The position numbers and the translations under genes were made by a program. Below, one piece after another: positions 1 through 8,110 of a stretch of DNA of 17,860 bases; position 1 is the first letter of the stretch; every line of letters begins with the position of its first letter. The stretch covers positions 1-17,860 of the forward strand of contig JAEETM010000072.1 of NCBI GenBank assembly GCA_016290335.1, given 5' to 3'. The DNA comes from Treponema sp. GTDB taxonomy: Bacteria > Spirochaetota > Spirochaetia > Treponematales > Treponemataceae. The notes below the pieces were generated by a model that did no database searches, was not told the origin of the DNA, and saw only the letters and a program-made list of their open reading frames with translations.

Positions 1-333
<333 letters not shown>

Positions 334-351
334 TTATTTATGTTATATATG

Positions 352-367
352 GTTAGTTTTGACTAAC
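352..367. promoter_or_regulatory. Palindromic operator box 1 (eno/HXXEE gap)
   Basis: GTTAGT-TTTG-ACTAAC is a perfect 6-4-6 inverted repeat, followed by an extra TAAC half unit. It contains the -35 hexamer TTGACT (359-364) of the rightward promoter. It is one of nine copies of the same motif in this window. Confidence 0.85.
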
Positions 368-387
368 TAACGAATTTAGTATATACT
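359..387 (+). promoter_or_regulatory. Promoter of the HXXEE gene
   Basis: TTGACT (359-364), a 17-bp spacer and TATACT (382-387) form a good sigma70-type promoter. The -35 lies in operator box 1 and the -10 in box 2, so a bound repressor would cover both elements. The predicted RNA start is near 394. Confidence 0.7.
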
Positions 388-390
388 AAC
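375..390. promoter_or_regulatory. Palindromic operator box 2 (eno/HXXEE gap)
   Basis: TTTAGT-ATAT-ACTAAC matches the shared motif with one change (first G to T); the inner 14 bp are a perfect palindrome. It overlaps the TATACT -10. Its centre is 23 bp from that of box 1, about two helical turns. Confidence 0.8.
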
Positions 391-423
391 TAAGTATTAA
401 TGAAAATAGGTAAAGGAGGTCTT

Positions 424-933
424 ATGAAAGAATATGTATGGCTTTTTCCAATTATCTTTATGTTTCATGATATGGAAGAAATCATAGGCTTTAAGTTTTT
501 TCTGAAACAAAACCAGGAAGATCTTCAAAAAAGATTCCCGGTTATCCTCCGCCGTTATAAGGATTTTTCTACAGAAGGCTTTGCGTTTGCAGTTTATGAA
601 GAGCTAATTTTGTGCATTGCAATTTCAGCGATTGCTTTTTTTGCAGACCGCAATTTTTTCTGGTATATATGGCTTGGAGCTTTTCTGGGCTGCGATATTC
701 ATTTCTTTGTACATCTGATTCAGGTAAGCATTTACCGCCGCTACATTCCGGCCTGTATTACAAGCTTAATTTGCCTGCCCGTAAATACCCTGATTATCTG
801 CAAATGCCTTGTTTGTATTGAAGATTCTGCGCTGTTTGCTGCCGCCTTTATGGCCCTGGGCGCAATCCTTGTTTTTGTTAATATCTTTATTGCCCAGAAA
901 TTAATGGGGTGGTTTACGAAAAAAAGTGCATAA
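424..933 (+). CDS. HXXEE-domain membrane protein
   Basis: A 169-residue protein of unknown function. The N-terminus carries the sequence H15-D-M-E18-E19 within FMFHDMEEIIGF, the hallmark of the HXXEE family (Pfam PF13787), which are small membrane proteins without a known role. Four or five hydrophobic segments follow, roughly residues 60-80, 83-100, 110-130 and 140-160. The start at 424 is chosen over an in-frame ATG at 400 because a strong Shine-Dalgarno AGGAGG (414-419) lies just upstream of 424. Its promoter is embedded in two operator boxes shared with metal-uptake units elsewhere in the window, so I infer that it belongs to the same metal-responsive regulon. The His/Glu motif could bind metal, but that is speculation. 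Confidence 0.85.
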   Translation: MKEYVWLFPIIFMFHDMEEIIGFKFFLKQNQEDLQKRFPVILRRYKDFSTEGFAFAVYEELILCIAISAIAFFADRNFFWYIWLGAFLGCDIHFFVHLIQVSIYRRYIPACITSLICLPVNTLIICKCLVCIEDSALFAAAFMALGAILVFVNIFIAQKLMGWFTKKSA

Positions 934-948
934 ATCATAACCTTGATG

Positions 949-954
949 TATAAT
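949..954 (+). promoter_or_regulatory. Possible -10 element just before the HPt gene
   Basis: A perfect TATAAT ends 6 bp before the ATG at 961, so RNA starting from it would begin at or near the start codon. No good -35 is present at 16-18 bp, so this is weak. The HPt gene may instead be read from the HXXEE promoter, 27 bp beyond that gene's stop. Confidence 0.3.
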
Positions 955-960
955 ATAGGT

Positions 961-1296
961 ATGATAACGATAGAAAAACTGAATGCATTTGGTGCAGATA
1001 CAAAAAGTGGCCTTGCACGCTGTATGAATAAGGAAGATTTTTACCTCAAGCTTGTTGGTATGGCCCTGAATGAACCTCGTCTTGAACAATTGGGGCCTGC
1101 CCTGGATTCAAAAGATTTTGATAAAGCCTTTGAACTCTGCCATGCAGTAAAAGGTGTAATAGGAAACCTTTCTCTGGACCCGCTCTATAAAGAAATCTGC
1201 GAAATGACTGAACTTCTTCGTGCCAAAGCAGATACAGATTACTCAGGTTTATACAAAAAAATCATGGATTTGCGTGCCGAATTGCTGGCAATGTAA
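961..1296 (+). CDS. Histidine phosphotransfer (HPt) domain protein
   Basis: A free-standing 111-residue HPt protein that would carry phosphate between response-regulator receiver domains in a cytoplasmic phosphorelay. The helical core contains AFELCHAVKGVIGNLSL, with the phospho-accepting histidine at about residue 61 in the HxxKG motif typical of HPt domains. Length matches a single domain with nothing added. The start at ATG 961 (MITIEKL) is preferred; an in-frame TTG at 943 would add six residues. No Shine-Dalgarno is obvious, and a TATAAT sits 6 bp upstream. The stop is 17 bp before the hybrid histidine kinase start, so the two are probably co-transcribed. It very likely takes phosphate from that kinase's receiver domain. 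The final response regulator is not in the window. Confidence 0.88.
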   Translation: MITIEKLNAFGADTKSGLARCMNKEDFYLKLVGMALNEPRLEQLGPALDSKDFDKAFELCHAVKGVIGNLSLDPLYKEICEMTELLRAKADTDYSGLYKKIMDLRAELLAM

Positions 1297-1313
1297 GGGT
1301 TGGCGGAATAAAA

Positions 1314-4091
1314 ATGAAAAAAAGCATCTGCTGCCTTCTGGCATCATTCTTTCTTATAAGTTCTTTTTTCGCAAATATATCCTCAAACGACGCAGTAAAA
1401 GTTGGTTACTATGAAAATGAAGTTTTTCAGGAAGGTGGAACACCCGGCGCAGTAAAAACCGGTTATGCCTACGAATATTACCGTAAAATCTCTGAATACA
1501 CCGGCTGGAAATATGAATATGTTTACGGAAGCTATACTGATCTTTACAATCTGCTTCTGGAAGGAAAAATCGATCTTCTTGCGGGACTTGCCTGGAAGGA
1601 ATCACGAAAAGATATTATTGCTTACCCCGAAGCAGCAATGGGAAGCGAAACATTCAGTCTTGTGAAGCACGAAACAGATTATTCAATCAATGCAAATTAC
1701 AGCACCTTAAACGGAAAAACAATCGGCGTACTCAACAGTGCCATGGTAGACACTCTTGAAAAGTTTTTGAGTGCCCACAATGTTAAGGCAATTATAGTTC
1801 CGTTTGATGATTACGATTTACTTTTTCAGGCTTTTGATTCAAAACAGGTTGATGTTCTTGCTGCCGAAGGTGATGGAGCTTATGGCCGCGAAAGTGCAGA
1901 GATTTTGTATCCGTTTGGAGCGTCTGACTATTTTTTGTGTGTAAGCATTCACCGCCCGGACCTTCTTACCCAGTTGAACACAGCACAGACTCAGCTTATG
2001 ACCGATGAACCAAACTACATCAGCTCGCTGCGTGCAAAATATTATCCGGTAAGTATTTCTAGCCGTGCTTTTACCTCTGCAGAAAAAGAATGGATTGCTT
2101 CCAATACTACGCTTAATATTGGTTACCTGAATAATTATCTTCCTTACAGTGACACAAACGAAGACGGTACTGTAAACGGAATTATAAAAGAGCTGATTCC
2201 ACAGCTGCTGGAACGCCTTGCAATTACAACTATTGAGCCTGTCTACAAGGGCTACAACAGTTATGATGATATGATTGCCGCAATGAACGCTTCTGAAGTT
2301 GATGTTATTTTCCCTGTTGGCGGTGGTCTTTATTATTCAGAAGAAAACGGAATATATCAGTCTAATGCGGTAACGTCTTCCATAACAGAGCTTGTTTCTT
2401 TAAGCGATACTGACTATATCAACACCAAGACCTTTGCAATAAATAAGAACAACCGCATGCAATATTATTATATAATAAATAATTTTCCGAATGCCAAAAT
2501 TATTTATTTTTCATCAATTGATGAATGTCTTGAAGCTGTTCTTTCTGACAGGGCAGACTGCACTACAATCAACGGACTCAGAAGCGATATCCTCAAAAAC
2601 CGCAGGTACCGCAATCTTCATATGCATCAGTTAAAAACTTCTGACGACCGTTGCTTTGGAATCCAGATTGGCAATGAAGGTTTGCTGAGGCTTATTAACC
2701 GCGGTCTGAATATTGTGGGTACAGAATATGCGCAGGAGCTTTCTTACAAATATTCACAGCAGCTTTATGATTATTCCGTAAGTGATTTTATTAAAGACCA
2801 CATGTCTGTGTTTGGAAGTATTCTTCTGCTTGTTGGTGTAATCATATTTATTCTATTAGTTAGGGATTCCAAACATTACAAAGCGGCTCTTGATGCAGCA
2901 GAAAATGCAAACCATGCAAAAACAATCTTCTTGAATAATATGTCTCACGATATCCGTACTCCAATGAATGCAATTGTAAACTTTACAGAGCTTGCACAGA
3001 TTTCGGTGGATGACAAAAAAAAGACTTCGGATTATCTTTCAAAAATCTCGCTTTCAAGCAAGCATATGCTTTCTATTATAAATGATGTTCTGGATATGAG
3101 CCGCATTGAAAGCGGAATGGTTACTCTTACGGAAGAAGAAATTAATATTGCTTCTCTGATTGATGAATTGAAAACTATTATTCAGCCTGCTGTTGATGAA
3201 AAGCTTCAGCATTTTTCAGTAGATATTTCTAAAGTAAAAAATCAGATAATTCAAACCGATAAGCTCCGACTTAATCAGCTTCTTTTGAATATTCTTTCCA
3301 ATGCGGTAAAGTTTACAAATGAACGCGGTAACATTTCTCTTAAAGTAGGCGAGGAAGAAGTTCCAGCAGAAAATAAGCAGCCGCAGACTTCTATGTATGA
3401 GTTCAGGATTAAAGATGACGGTATTGGAATGAGCCGCGAGTTCCAGAAAATTATTTTTGATTCATTTACACGGGAACGAACAAGTACTGTAAGCGGCATT
3501 CAGGGAACCGGACTTGGAATGGCAATTACAAAAAAGATTGTCGATATGCTTGGCGGTACAATTGAAGTTCAAAGTGAAGAAGGTCAGGGTTCTGAGTTTA
3601 TTGTAAGGATTCCGTGCAAAATCAGCAGTGAAAAAAACGAGCAGGTTGAACAGAGCGGTCAGGTAAAAGAAGCTCCTGTTAAGGCAGATTTCAGCGGTAA
3701 ACGTGTGCTGTTAGCAGAAGATAACGAAATGAATCAGATGATTGCAGTTGAAAATCTTGAAAATGTTGGCTTTGCTGTAGAAGTTGCAAACGACGGGCTT
3801 GAAGCTGTAGAAAAAGTGAGCGCAAATCCAGCCGGCTACTATGATATAATTCTGATGGATATTCAGATGCCAAAAATGGATGGCTATGAAGCCGCCAGAA
3901 GGATTCGCGCTCTGCCTGAGCCTGAAAAATCCTCTGTACCGATTGTTGCTGTTACTGCCAATGCTTTTGGAGAAGACTGTGAAGCAGCCCTTAAAGCGGG
4001 AATGAATAAACATCTTGCAAAGCCTTATGACATTCCTCAGATTATTCAAACGCTTTATTCTTTAATATACACGGCAGAACAGCAGGAATAA
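1314..4091 (+). CDS. BvgS-like hybrid sensor histidine kinase with two periplasmic binding domains
   Basis: A 925-residue membrane hybrid kinase. Order: signal peptide (1-25); first SBP_bac_3 (periplasmic amino-acid-binding type) domain, about 28-245; second one, about 260-490, starting near LNIGYLNNYLPY; one transmembrane helix, about 500-518; HisKA with MSHDIRTPMN and phospho-accepting His545; HATPase_c with LLLNILSNAVKFT, DDGIGMS and GTGLGMAI; and a C-terminal receiver domain from about 795 (VLLAEDNEMNQ) with phospho-accepting Asp849 in ILMDIQMPKMDG. The tandem binding domains are the BvgS/EvgS arrangement, but there is no PAS domain before HisKA and no C-terminal HPt. The HPt is the separate upstream gene instead. 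A small ligand bound in the periplasm is the likely signal, though its identity cannot be read. The stop is only 4 bp from the convergent lipoprotein gene. Confidence 0.93.
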   Translation: MKKSICCLLASFFLISSFFANISSNDAVKVGYYENEVFQEGGTPGAVKTGYAYEYYRKISEYTGWKYEYVYGSYTDLYNLLLEGKIDLLAGLAWKESRKDIIAYPEAAMGSETFSLVKHETDYSINANYSTLNGKTIGVLNSAMVDTLEKFLSAHNVKAIIVPFDDYDLLFQAFDSKQVDVLAAEGDGAYGRESAEILYPFGASDYFLCVSIHRPDLLTQLNTAQTQLMTDEPNYISSLRAKYYPVSISSRAFTSAEKEWIASNTTLNIGYLNNYLPYSDTNEDGTVNGIIKELIPQLLERLAITTIEPVYKGYNSYDDMIAAMNASEVDVIFPVGGGLYYSEENGIYQSNAVTSSITELVSLSDTDYINTKTFAINKNNRMQYYYIINNFPNAKIIYFSSIDECLEAVLSDRADCTTINGLRSDILKNRRYRNLHMHQLKTSDDRCFGIQIGNEGLLRLINRGLNIVGTEYAQELSYKYSQQLYDYSVSDFIKDHMSVFGSILLLVGVIIFILLVRDSKHYKAALDAAENANHAKTIFLNNMSHDIRTPMNAIVNFTELAQISVDDKKKTSDYLSKISLSSKHMLSIINDVLDMSRIESGMVTLTEEEINIASLIDELKTIIQPAVDEKLQHFSVDISKVKNQIIQTDKLRLNQLLLNILSNAVKFTNERGNISLKVGEEEVPAENKQPQTSMYEFRIKDDGIGMSREFQKIIFDSFTRERTSTVSGIQGTGLGMAITKKIVDMLGGTIEVQSEEGQGSEFIVRIPCKISSEKNEQVEQSGQVKEAPVKADFSGKRVLLAEDNEMNQMIAVENLENVGFAVEVANDGLEAVEKVSANPAGYYDIILMDIQMPKMDGYEAARRIRALPEPEKSSVPIVAVTANAFGEDCEAALKAGMNKHLAKPYDIPQIIQTLYSLIYTAEQQE

Positions 4092-4095
4092 TTAT

Positions 4096-5652
4096 TTACT
4101 CGCCCTTTTCATAAATCTCTTTTGCTTTTCGAACGAGTTCCACAAACTTTGCCCTGCGTCCATCAGGATCAAAAGAGAAACCGTTTCCATAAAGATTAAG
4201 AACCATATTCAAATCTGCCTTTCCTTTATACTCTGACTCTCTGAGTACCATACCGTAAGCGGCAACAGTCTGGGCAAAGCGCATGTTGTCTGAACAGGTT
4301 TCTGAGAAAGCTTTAGTTTTGGATTGCAGAAGCTTGCTTTCTTCGTTCAGCTTTTCTTTGTAGCGGAAATCAAAGGTGAACAGAGAATCTGCAAACTCTT
4401 TTGTTGTCTCATCATATTTGCAGTTTTCTGCCGGAATGATTTCGTAAAGGGCAGTAACTGTCTGGCCGGCTCCAATTTCTGTGGCATCAACTTCATCATT
4501 TTCAAAATCTTCGTTATTAAGAACACGGTTTTCGTAACCAATTAAGCGATAGGCAGAAACTAAATCTTTATTGAAGGTAATCTGTGTTTTACAGTCATTT
4601 GCAACAGAAATAAAGCGGGAAGTTTCTTCTACAAAAACCTTGTTCATTTCTTCTTCAGAGTCTACGTATACATAAGTTCCGTTACCCTTGTTCGAGATTT
4701 TTTCCATCATGCCGTCATTCCAGTTTCCCCTGCCAAAACCGCAGACTGTCAGATAAACGCTTTTTTCCTGAGTAGCATACGATTGAACAAGCTCAAGTAA
4801 ATCATCTGTTCTTGTAATTCCAACGTTGAAATCGCCGTCTGTTCCCATAATGATTCTGTTGTTGCCGCCTTCGATATAATGATCCATTGCTTCCTGGTAA
4901 GCCATTCTGATTGCATTTGCACCATTAGTTGCACCGCTGGCTGCAAGTTCTTTTATCTTTCCTTTGATTGTATCCTTGTCTTTTACAAGTGTAGACTCAA
5001 GCAGAAGCTTTTCTTCTCCTGAATAAGTAACAATAGAAACTCTATCCTGCGGGTTCATGCTTTCCAGCATTTTGATTAAGCCTTTCTTTAAAAGATCCAG
5101 CCTGTCTGAACCAGCCATTGAACCGGAGACATCAATCAGGAATACATAATTGTTGAGCGGAATGTTTTTTTCAGGAACAGATTTTCCCTTAATGCCAAGT
5201 CGTACAAGATAATGTTCATTATTCCAAGGGCAGCTTGAGATTTCGCTGTTTAAAGAAACAGTTGCACCATCGGTTGGGTCTTCATAATCAAACGTAAAAT
5301 AATTGAGGTATTCTTCAATACGAATAGAGTTTTTGGTAGGGATTCCTCCGTTTTTTACACAAACTCTCATATATGAATAAGCAGCTGAATCTGCATCAAG
5401 AGAGAAGGTTGAAACATTTTCGTCTGCAGTCTTTATAAATGGATTATCTGTGATTTCTTCAAACTTGTCGCCGGTTTCGTTTGTAAAAGCGGTAAAGTCC
5501 TCATCAGATCCGTCGTAATAAGCTCCGTTATCAGCAGCTCCATAATATCTGCCACCACCATAATTAACTGAACAACCTGCAAGCAGAAAAGCTGCCGCAC
5601 AGATGCCGAATACAAAATTAAATGATTTTTTAGAAATGAATTGCTTTTTCAT
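4096..5652 (-). CDS. YfbK-type von Willebrand factor A domain lipoprotein
   Basis: A 518-residue predicted lipoprotein. The signal peptide ends in the lipobox LLAGC, giving a lipidated Cys near residue 27, followed by a Gly/Tyr/Asp-rich linker. Around residues 60-135 is the N-terminal region typical of YfbK-type proteins (SYMRVCVKNGG, RIEEYLNYFTFDY). A vWA domain follows from about 165, with the MIDAS metal site DVSGSM, a conserved GATNGANAIR threonine region and TDGDFNVG. The C-terminal part from about 370 fits the DUF3520-like region of the family. The family is often annotated as calcium-activated chloride channel homologue, but its real role is unknown; binding of a protein partner through the metal site is the reasonable expectation. 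GGAGG (5657-5661 on this strand) supports the start. It lies 124 bp downstream of mntP. Confidence 0.9.
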   Translation of the reverse strand: MKKQFISKKSFNFVFGICAAAFLLAGCSVNYGGGRYYGAADNGAYYDGSDEDFTAFTNETGDKFEEITDNPFIKTADENVSTFSLDADSAAYSYMRVCVKNGGIPTKNSIRIEEYLNYFTFDYEDPTDGATVSLNSEISSCPWNNEHYLVRLGIKGKSVPEKNIPLNNYVFLIDVSGSMAGSDRLDLLKKGLIKMLESMNPQDRVSIVTYSGEEKLLLESTLVKDKDTIKGKIKELAASGATNGANAIRMAYQEAMDHYIEGGNNRIIMGTDGDFNVGITRTDDLLELVQSYATQEKSVYLTVCGFGRGNWNDGMMEKISNKGNGTYVYVDSEEEMNKVFVEETSRFISVANDCKTQITFNKDLVSAYRLIGYENRVLNNEDFENDEVDATEIGAGQTVTALYEIIPAENCKYDETTKEFADSLFTFDFRYKEKLNEESKLLQSKTKAFSETCSDNMRFAQTVAAYGMVLRESEYKGKADLNMVLNLYGNGFSFDPDGRRAKFVELVRKAKEIYEKGE

Positions 5653-5735
5653 ATATCCTCCGTAATTCTATTTTTACTGTGAATAACGGATTTATCAAGC
5701 AAAAATTACGTTAAAAATCTGGGAAAACGGCCAAT

Positions 5736-5751
5736 TATTACCAAGGTAATA
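5736..5751. other. 16-bp perfect palindrome between mntP and the vWA gene
   Basis: TATTACCAAGGTAATA reads the same on both strands. It lies about 85 bp before the vWA lipoprotein start and 26 bp after the mntP stop. No T-tract follows on the minus strand, so it is not a good terminator. It may be an operator for the lipoprotein gene. Confidence 0.4.
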
Positions 5752-5776
5752 TCGAAAAAGCACAGATTATGGCAGA

Positions 5777-6385
5777 TTAAAAGAATATACCCTTTACAAA
5801 AATCTCAATTCCAATGCCAACGAGGATAAGCCCACCTATGAGAGTTGCTTTGGAGCCGAGTTTGTCTCCTGCTTTTTTACCAATTAACAGGCCTGTCATG
5901 CAGATTGCAAAGGTAACAGCGGCAATAATCAGAGAGGCGGCAAGCGCCATGAGTAAACCGTAATCTGCAATTGTAAAGCCGACAGAAAGTGCATCGATTG
6001 ATGTGGCAACTCCCTGAATCAGCAAGGTTGCAAAAGTAAGCTTTGCAGCAGTATTTGCCGAACCATCTGATTTTTCATCTTCCGATTCTCCGTGCACTGC
6101 TTCCCAAATCATCTTGCCGCCAATCCACAGCAACAACACAAGCGCAATCCACGGAATAAAAGTTTCAAACTTAGAAAAATATTCAACAATTGTGTGAACG
6201 CAAATCCAGCCAATCATAGGCATGGCAAACTGGAAAAAAGCATAAACACCCGCAATAAAACACATGCGGCTTTTTTTCATCTGGGATTCATTCAGGGCAT
6301 TTGCGATTGAAACAGAGAAGGCGTCCATGGCAAGACCAACGCCAAGAAGAACGCTATTTACAAAAAAGATAAGATTCCATTCCAC
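5777..6385 (-). CDS. mntP: Manganese efflux pump MntP
   Basis: Inner-membrane Mn(II) exporter of the MntP (DUF204) family, 202 residues against about 188 in E. coli. It is an internally duplicated protein of about six helices. Each half carries the conserved aspartate motif: AMDAFSVSI with Asp21 and SIDALSVGF with Asp131. A short acidic loop (GESEDEKSDGS, about 99-109) separates the halves. The start is a GTG at 6383-6385, with AAGGA (minus strand, 6394-6398) upstream; no better in-frame ATG exists. The leader contains a manganese-sensing yybP-ykoY riboswitch, the known regulator of mntP genes in many bacteria, which strongly supports the function. No GTTAGT box is placed to act on its promoter. 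It is followed, same strand, by the vWA lipoprotein gene. Confidence 0.95.
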   Translation of the reverse strand: MEWNLIFFVNSVLLGVGLAMDAFSVSIANALNESQMKKSRMCFIAGVYAFFQFAMPMIGWICVHTIVEYFSKFETFIPWIALVLLLWIGGKMIWEAVHGESEDEKSDGSANTAAKLTFATLLIQGVATSIDALSVGFTIADYGLLMALAASLIIAAVTFAICMTGLLIGKKAGDKLGSKATLIGGLILVGIGIEIFVKGIFF

Positions 6386-6401
6386 AGTAAGAGTCCTTAA
6401 T

Positions 6402-6518
6402 CATGAGTCTCGCAATTTAATACAAGCCAGGATCAGGCTACAGAAGTATACCTGAAACCAGTATGTTGACTTGTTACGTCCTGTAATTTCAAAGACGCCC
6501 GCTACTCCCCCATGGAAG
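6402..6518 (-). promoter_or_regulatory. yybP-ykoY manganese riboswitch in the mntP leader
   Basis: Read on the minus strand, the mntP leader has the family's conserved 5' segment CATGGGGGAGTAGCGGGCG (ending near 6496), a middle segment with GACGTAACAAGTCAACATACT, split here as GACGTAACAA and GTCAACATACT, and the 3' closing segment GCGAGACTCATG (6402-6413). CATG at 6511-6514 pairs with CATG at 6402-6405 as the closing P1 stem around the conserved GGGGAGTAGC / GCGAGAC internal loop. GGCGTC and GACGT can form the next stem. Known members bind Mn2+ and turn on Mn exporters. The aptamer ends only a few bases before the AAGGA ribosome site, so control of translation is plausible; I see no T-tract terminator. 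Confidence 0.85.
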
Positions 6519-6538
6519 TGATTTGATTATGTTTTATG

Positions 6539-6568
6539 ATTATGCCATAGAAGAGAATATCAGGTCAA
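6539..6568 (-). promoter_or_regulatory. Candidate promoter of mntP and its riboswitch
   Basis: On the minus strand, TTGACC (6563-6568), an 18-bp spacer and CATAAT (6539-6544) match the sigma70 consensus at 5/6 and 5/6. The predicted RNA start near 6531 is about 15 bases before the aptamer. Confidence 0.6.
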
Positions 6569-6664
6569 TAATTAGCTTACGGAAATGCCTGTGGAAGGCC
6601 ATCTAATCGTTACTTTTATGATAATTTAAATTGCATTTTAGAGTATTTTTTGCTTTTTAGAGTA

Positions 6665-6694
6665 GTGACTTGAATAATTTATTTATATTATAAT
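6665..6694 (+). promoter_or_regulatory. Promoter of the MATE-araC unit
   Basis: GTGACT (6665-6670), an 18-bp spacer and a perfect TATAAT (6689-6694). The operator box at 6698-6713 begins 4 bp after the -10 and covers the expected RNA start near 6701. Confidence 0.65.
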
Positions 6695-6697
6695 GTT

Positions 6698-6713
6698 GTT
6701 AGTAAAGACTAAC
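6698..6713. promoter_or_regulatory. Palindromic operator box 3 (MATE promoter)
   Basis: GTTAGT-AAAG-ACTAAC is a perfect match to the shared motif and identical over all 16 bp to box 4 at 9114-9129. It lies on the transcription start. This is the only unit in the set with a single box. Confidence 0.85.
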
Positions 6714-6742
6714 GTAAAGAAAATGTATTTTTGGAGGTTAGT

Positions 6743-8098
6743 ATGAGTGATAAGCAGGACACCCGCGAAATGCTTGTAAGCGGAAATGCGTTTAAGACAA
6801 TGCTCACTCTGAGTGTGCCGGCTGTACTCGGTATGGTTGTTATAGGGCTCTATAATTTTATGGATGCCGTTTTTGTTGGTCAGATGGTTGGACCAGTTGC
6901 AATGACTGCAGTAAAGGTTTCTTATCCTTTTACTCTTATTAACAGTGGTATTGCAACCTTAATCGGGCAGGGCTCTGCTTCTGTTCTTTCCCGTGCAATT
7001 GGTGAACGCGATAAAGATACCGTTGACCGTATAATGGGAAATCTTATTTCTTTTGTAACACTTCTTTCTACAATCGTAATTGTTGTTGGTTTGATTTTTA
7101 CACGCCAGCTTCTTACTCTTGCCGGAGCAGAAGGAGAAGTTCTTGAGCAGGCTGTACGCTATCTGCGTATTGTTTTCTGTGGTTCGCTTTTTGTAAACCT
7201 TGGTCAGTCTACAAACATGATTATGCGAGGCGAAGGTAAACTCAAAAAAGCAATGATTATTATGGCAACAAGTGCCATTCTCAATATCATACTTGACCCG
7301 ATTCTGATTAAAGTATTTGGTGCAGAAAATGGTGTTCTGGGAGCTGCCGTTGCAACAATCGTTTCTCAGTTTGTTTTGATGTGCATGTCCTTCTTCTATT
7401 TTATCAAAAAGAGCGATAATGTACGCATTCATAAGGTTAGATTTGAAGGCAAGCTTGTAAAGCCTGTTTTGAGCGTAGGTGTTTCTGCAATGCTTATGCA
7501 GGTAATGTCTATGGTTCAGCAGACAATTCTGTATAACACTGCAGCAAAGTGGGGCGGAAGTGAGTGGCAGACAATTTTAGGTGCATCGCTCAGTCTTCAG
7601 GCTTTTGCCTTTATTCCTCTTTGGGGTATCAGTCAGGGATTCCAGCCTGCAATCGGTACAAACTACGGGGCAAAGCTTTTTGACCGTGTTGGTGCCTTTA
7701 CAAGAACCTTTATGATTTCGGCAACTGTTGTAGCTCTACTTTTCTACATTCCGATTATGTGCTTCCCTGTAAAAATGCTTTCAATGTTTATTACTGATTC
7801 AGCAATTGTTGAAGCAGGTGCTCCAATGCTTCGTGTAATTTTTGGTGCTTATATCAGCTATGGTATTTTGATTCTTTCGATTACTTTCTTCCAGGCAATT
7901 GGTAAGGCAGGTGGCGCTTCTGTTCTGGCTCTTGCAAGACAGCTTGTTTTGTTCCTGCCGCTTGTTGTAATTTTGCCGCATGTTGCAGGTCTGGGAGTAA
8001 AGGGTGTTTTCTATGCCCAGCTTATAACAGACCTTGTTGTTCTTTTAATTGCAATTATTCTGATGGCAAATGCATTCAGCAAGATGAAGAAAAATTAA
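6743..8098 (+). CDS. MATE-family efflux transporter
   Basis: A 451-residue inner-membrane multidrug and toxic-compound extrusion protein, normal length for the family, with about 12 hydrophobic helices in two related halves. Family features include SVPAVLGMVVIGLYNFMDAVFVGQ in the first half, cut here as SVPAVLG and NFMDAVFVGQ, MRGEGKLKKAMIIM near the middle, and PLWGISQGFQPAIGTNYGAK in the second half, seen as GISQGFQPAIG. Such proteins export organic cations or other small molecules using Na+ or H+ gradients; the substrate cannot be read. ATG 6743 is chosen because GGAGG (6733-6737) fits it. The operator box at its promoter places it with the iron genes, so export of a metal chelator or an iron-linked metabolite is a reasonable guess. 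The AraC regulator follows 12 bp later. Confidence 0.93.
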   Translation: MSDKQDTREMLVSGNAFKTMLTLSVPAVLGMVVIGLYNFMDAVFVGQMVGPVAMTAVKVSYPFTLINSGIATLIGQGSASVLSRAIGERDKDTVDRIMGNLISFVTLLSTIVIVVGLIFTRQLLTLAGAEGEVLEQAVRYLRIVFCGSLFVNLGQSTNMIMRGEGKLKKAMIIMATSAILNIILDPILIKVFGAENGVLGAAVATIVSQFVLMCMSFFYFIKKSDNVRIHKVRFEGKLVKPVLSVGVSAMLMQVMSMVQQTILYNTAAKWGGSEWQTILGASLSLQAFAFIPLWGISQGFQPAIGTNYGAKLFDRVGAFTRTFMISATVVALLFYIPIMCFPVKMLSMFITDSAIVEAGAPMLRVIFGAYISYGILILSITFFQAIGKAGGASVLALARQLVLFLPLVVILPHVAGLGVKGVFYAQLITDLVVLLIAIILMANAFSKMKKN

Positions 8099-8110
8099 GA
8101 GAGGGTTATT

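Noticed and set aside
352..390. Fur box in the eno/HXXEE gap
   Set aside because: The arms TTAGT/ACTAA and the 4-bp centre do not fit the GATAATGATAATCATTATC pattern. The nine-copy motif is a better description.
4089..4098. A terminator between the convergent kinase and vWA genes
   Set aside because: Only 4 bp separate the stops, and no stem with a T-tract is visible around them.
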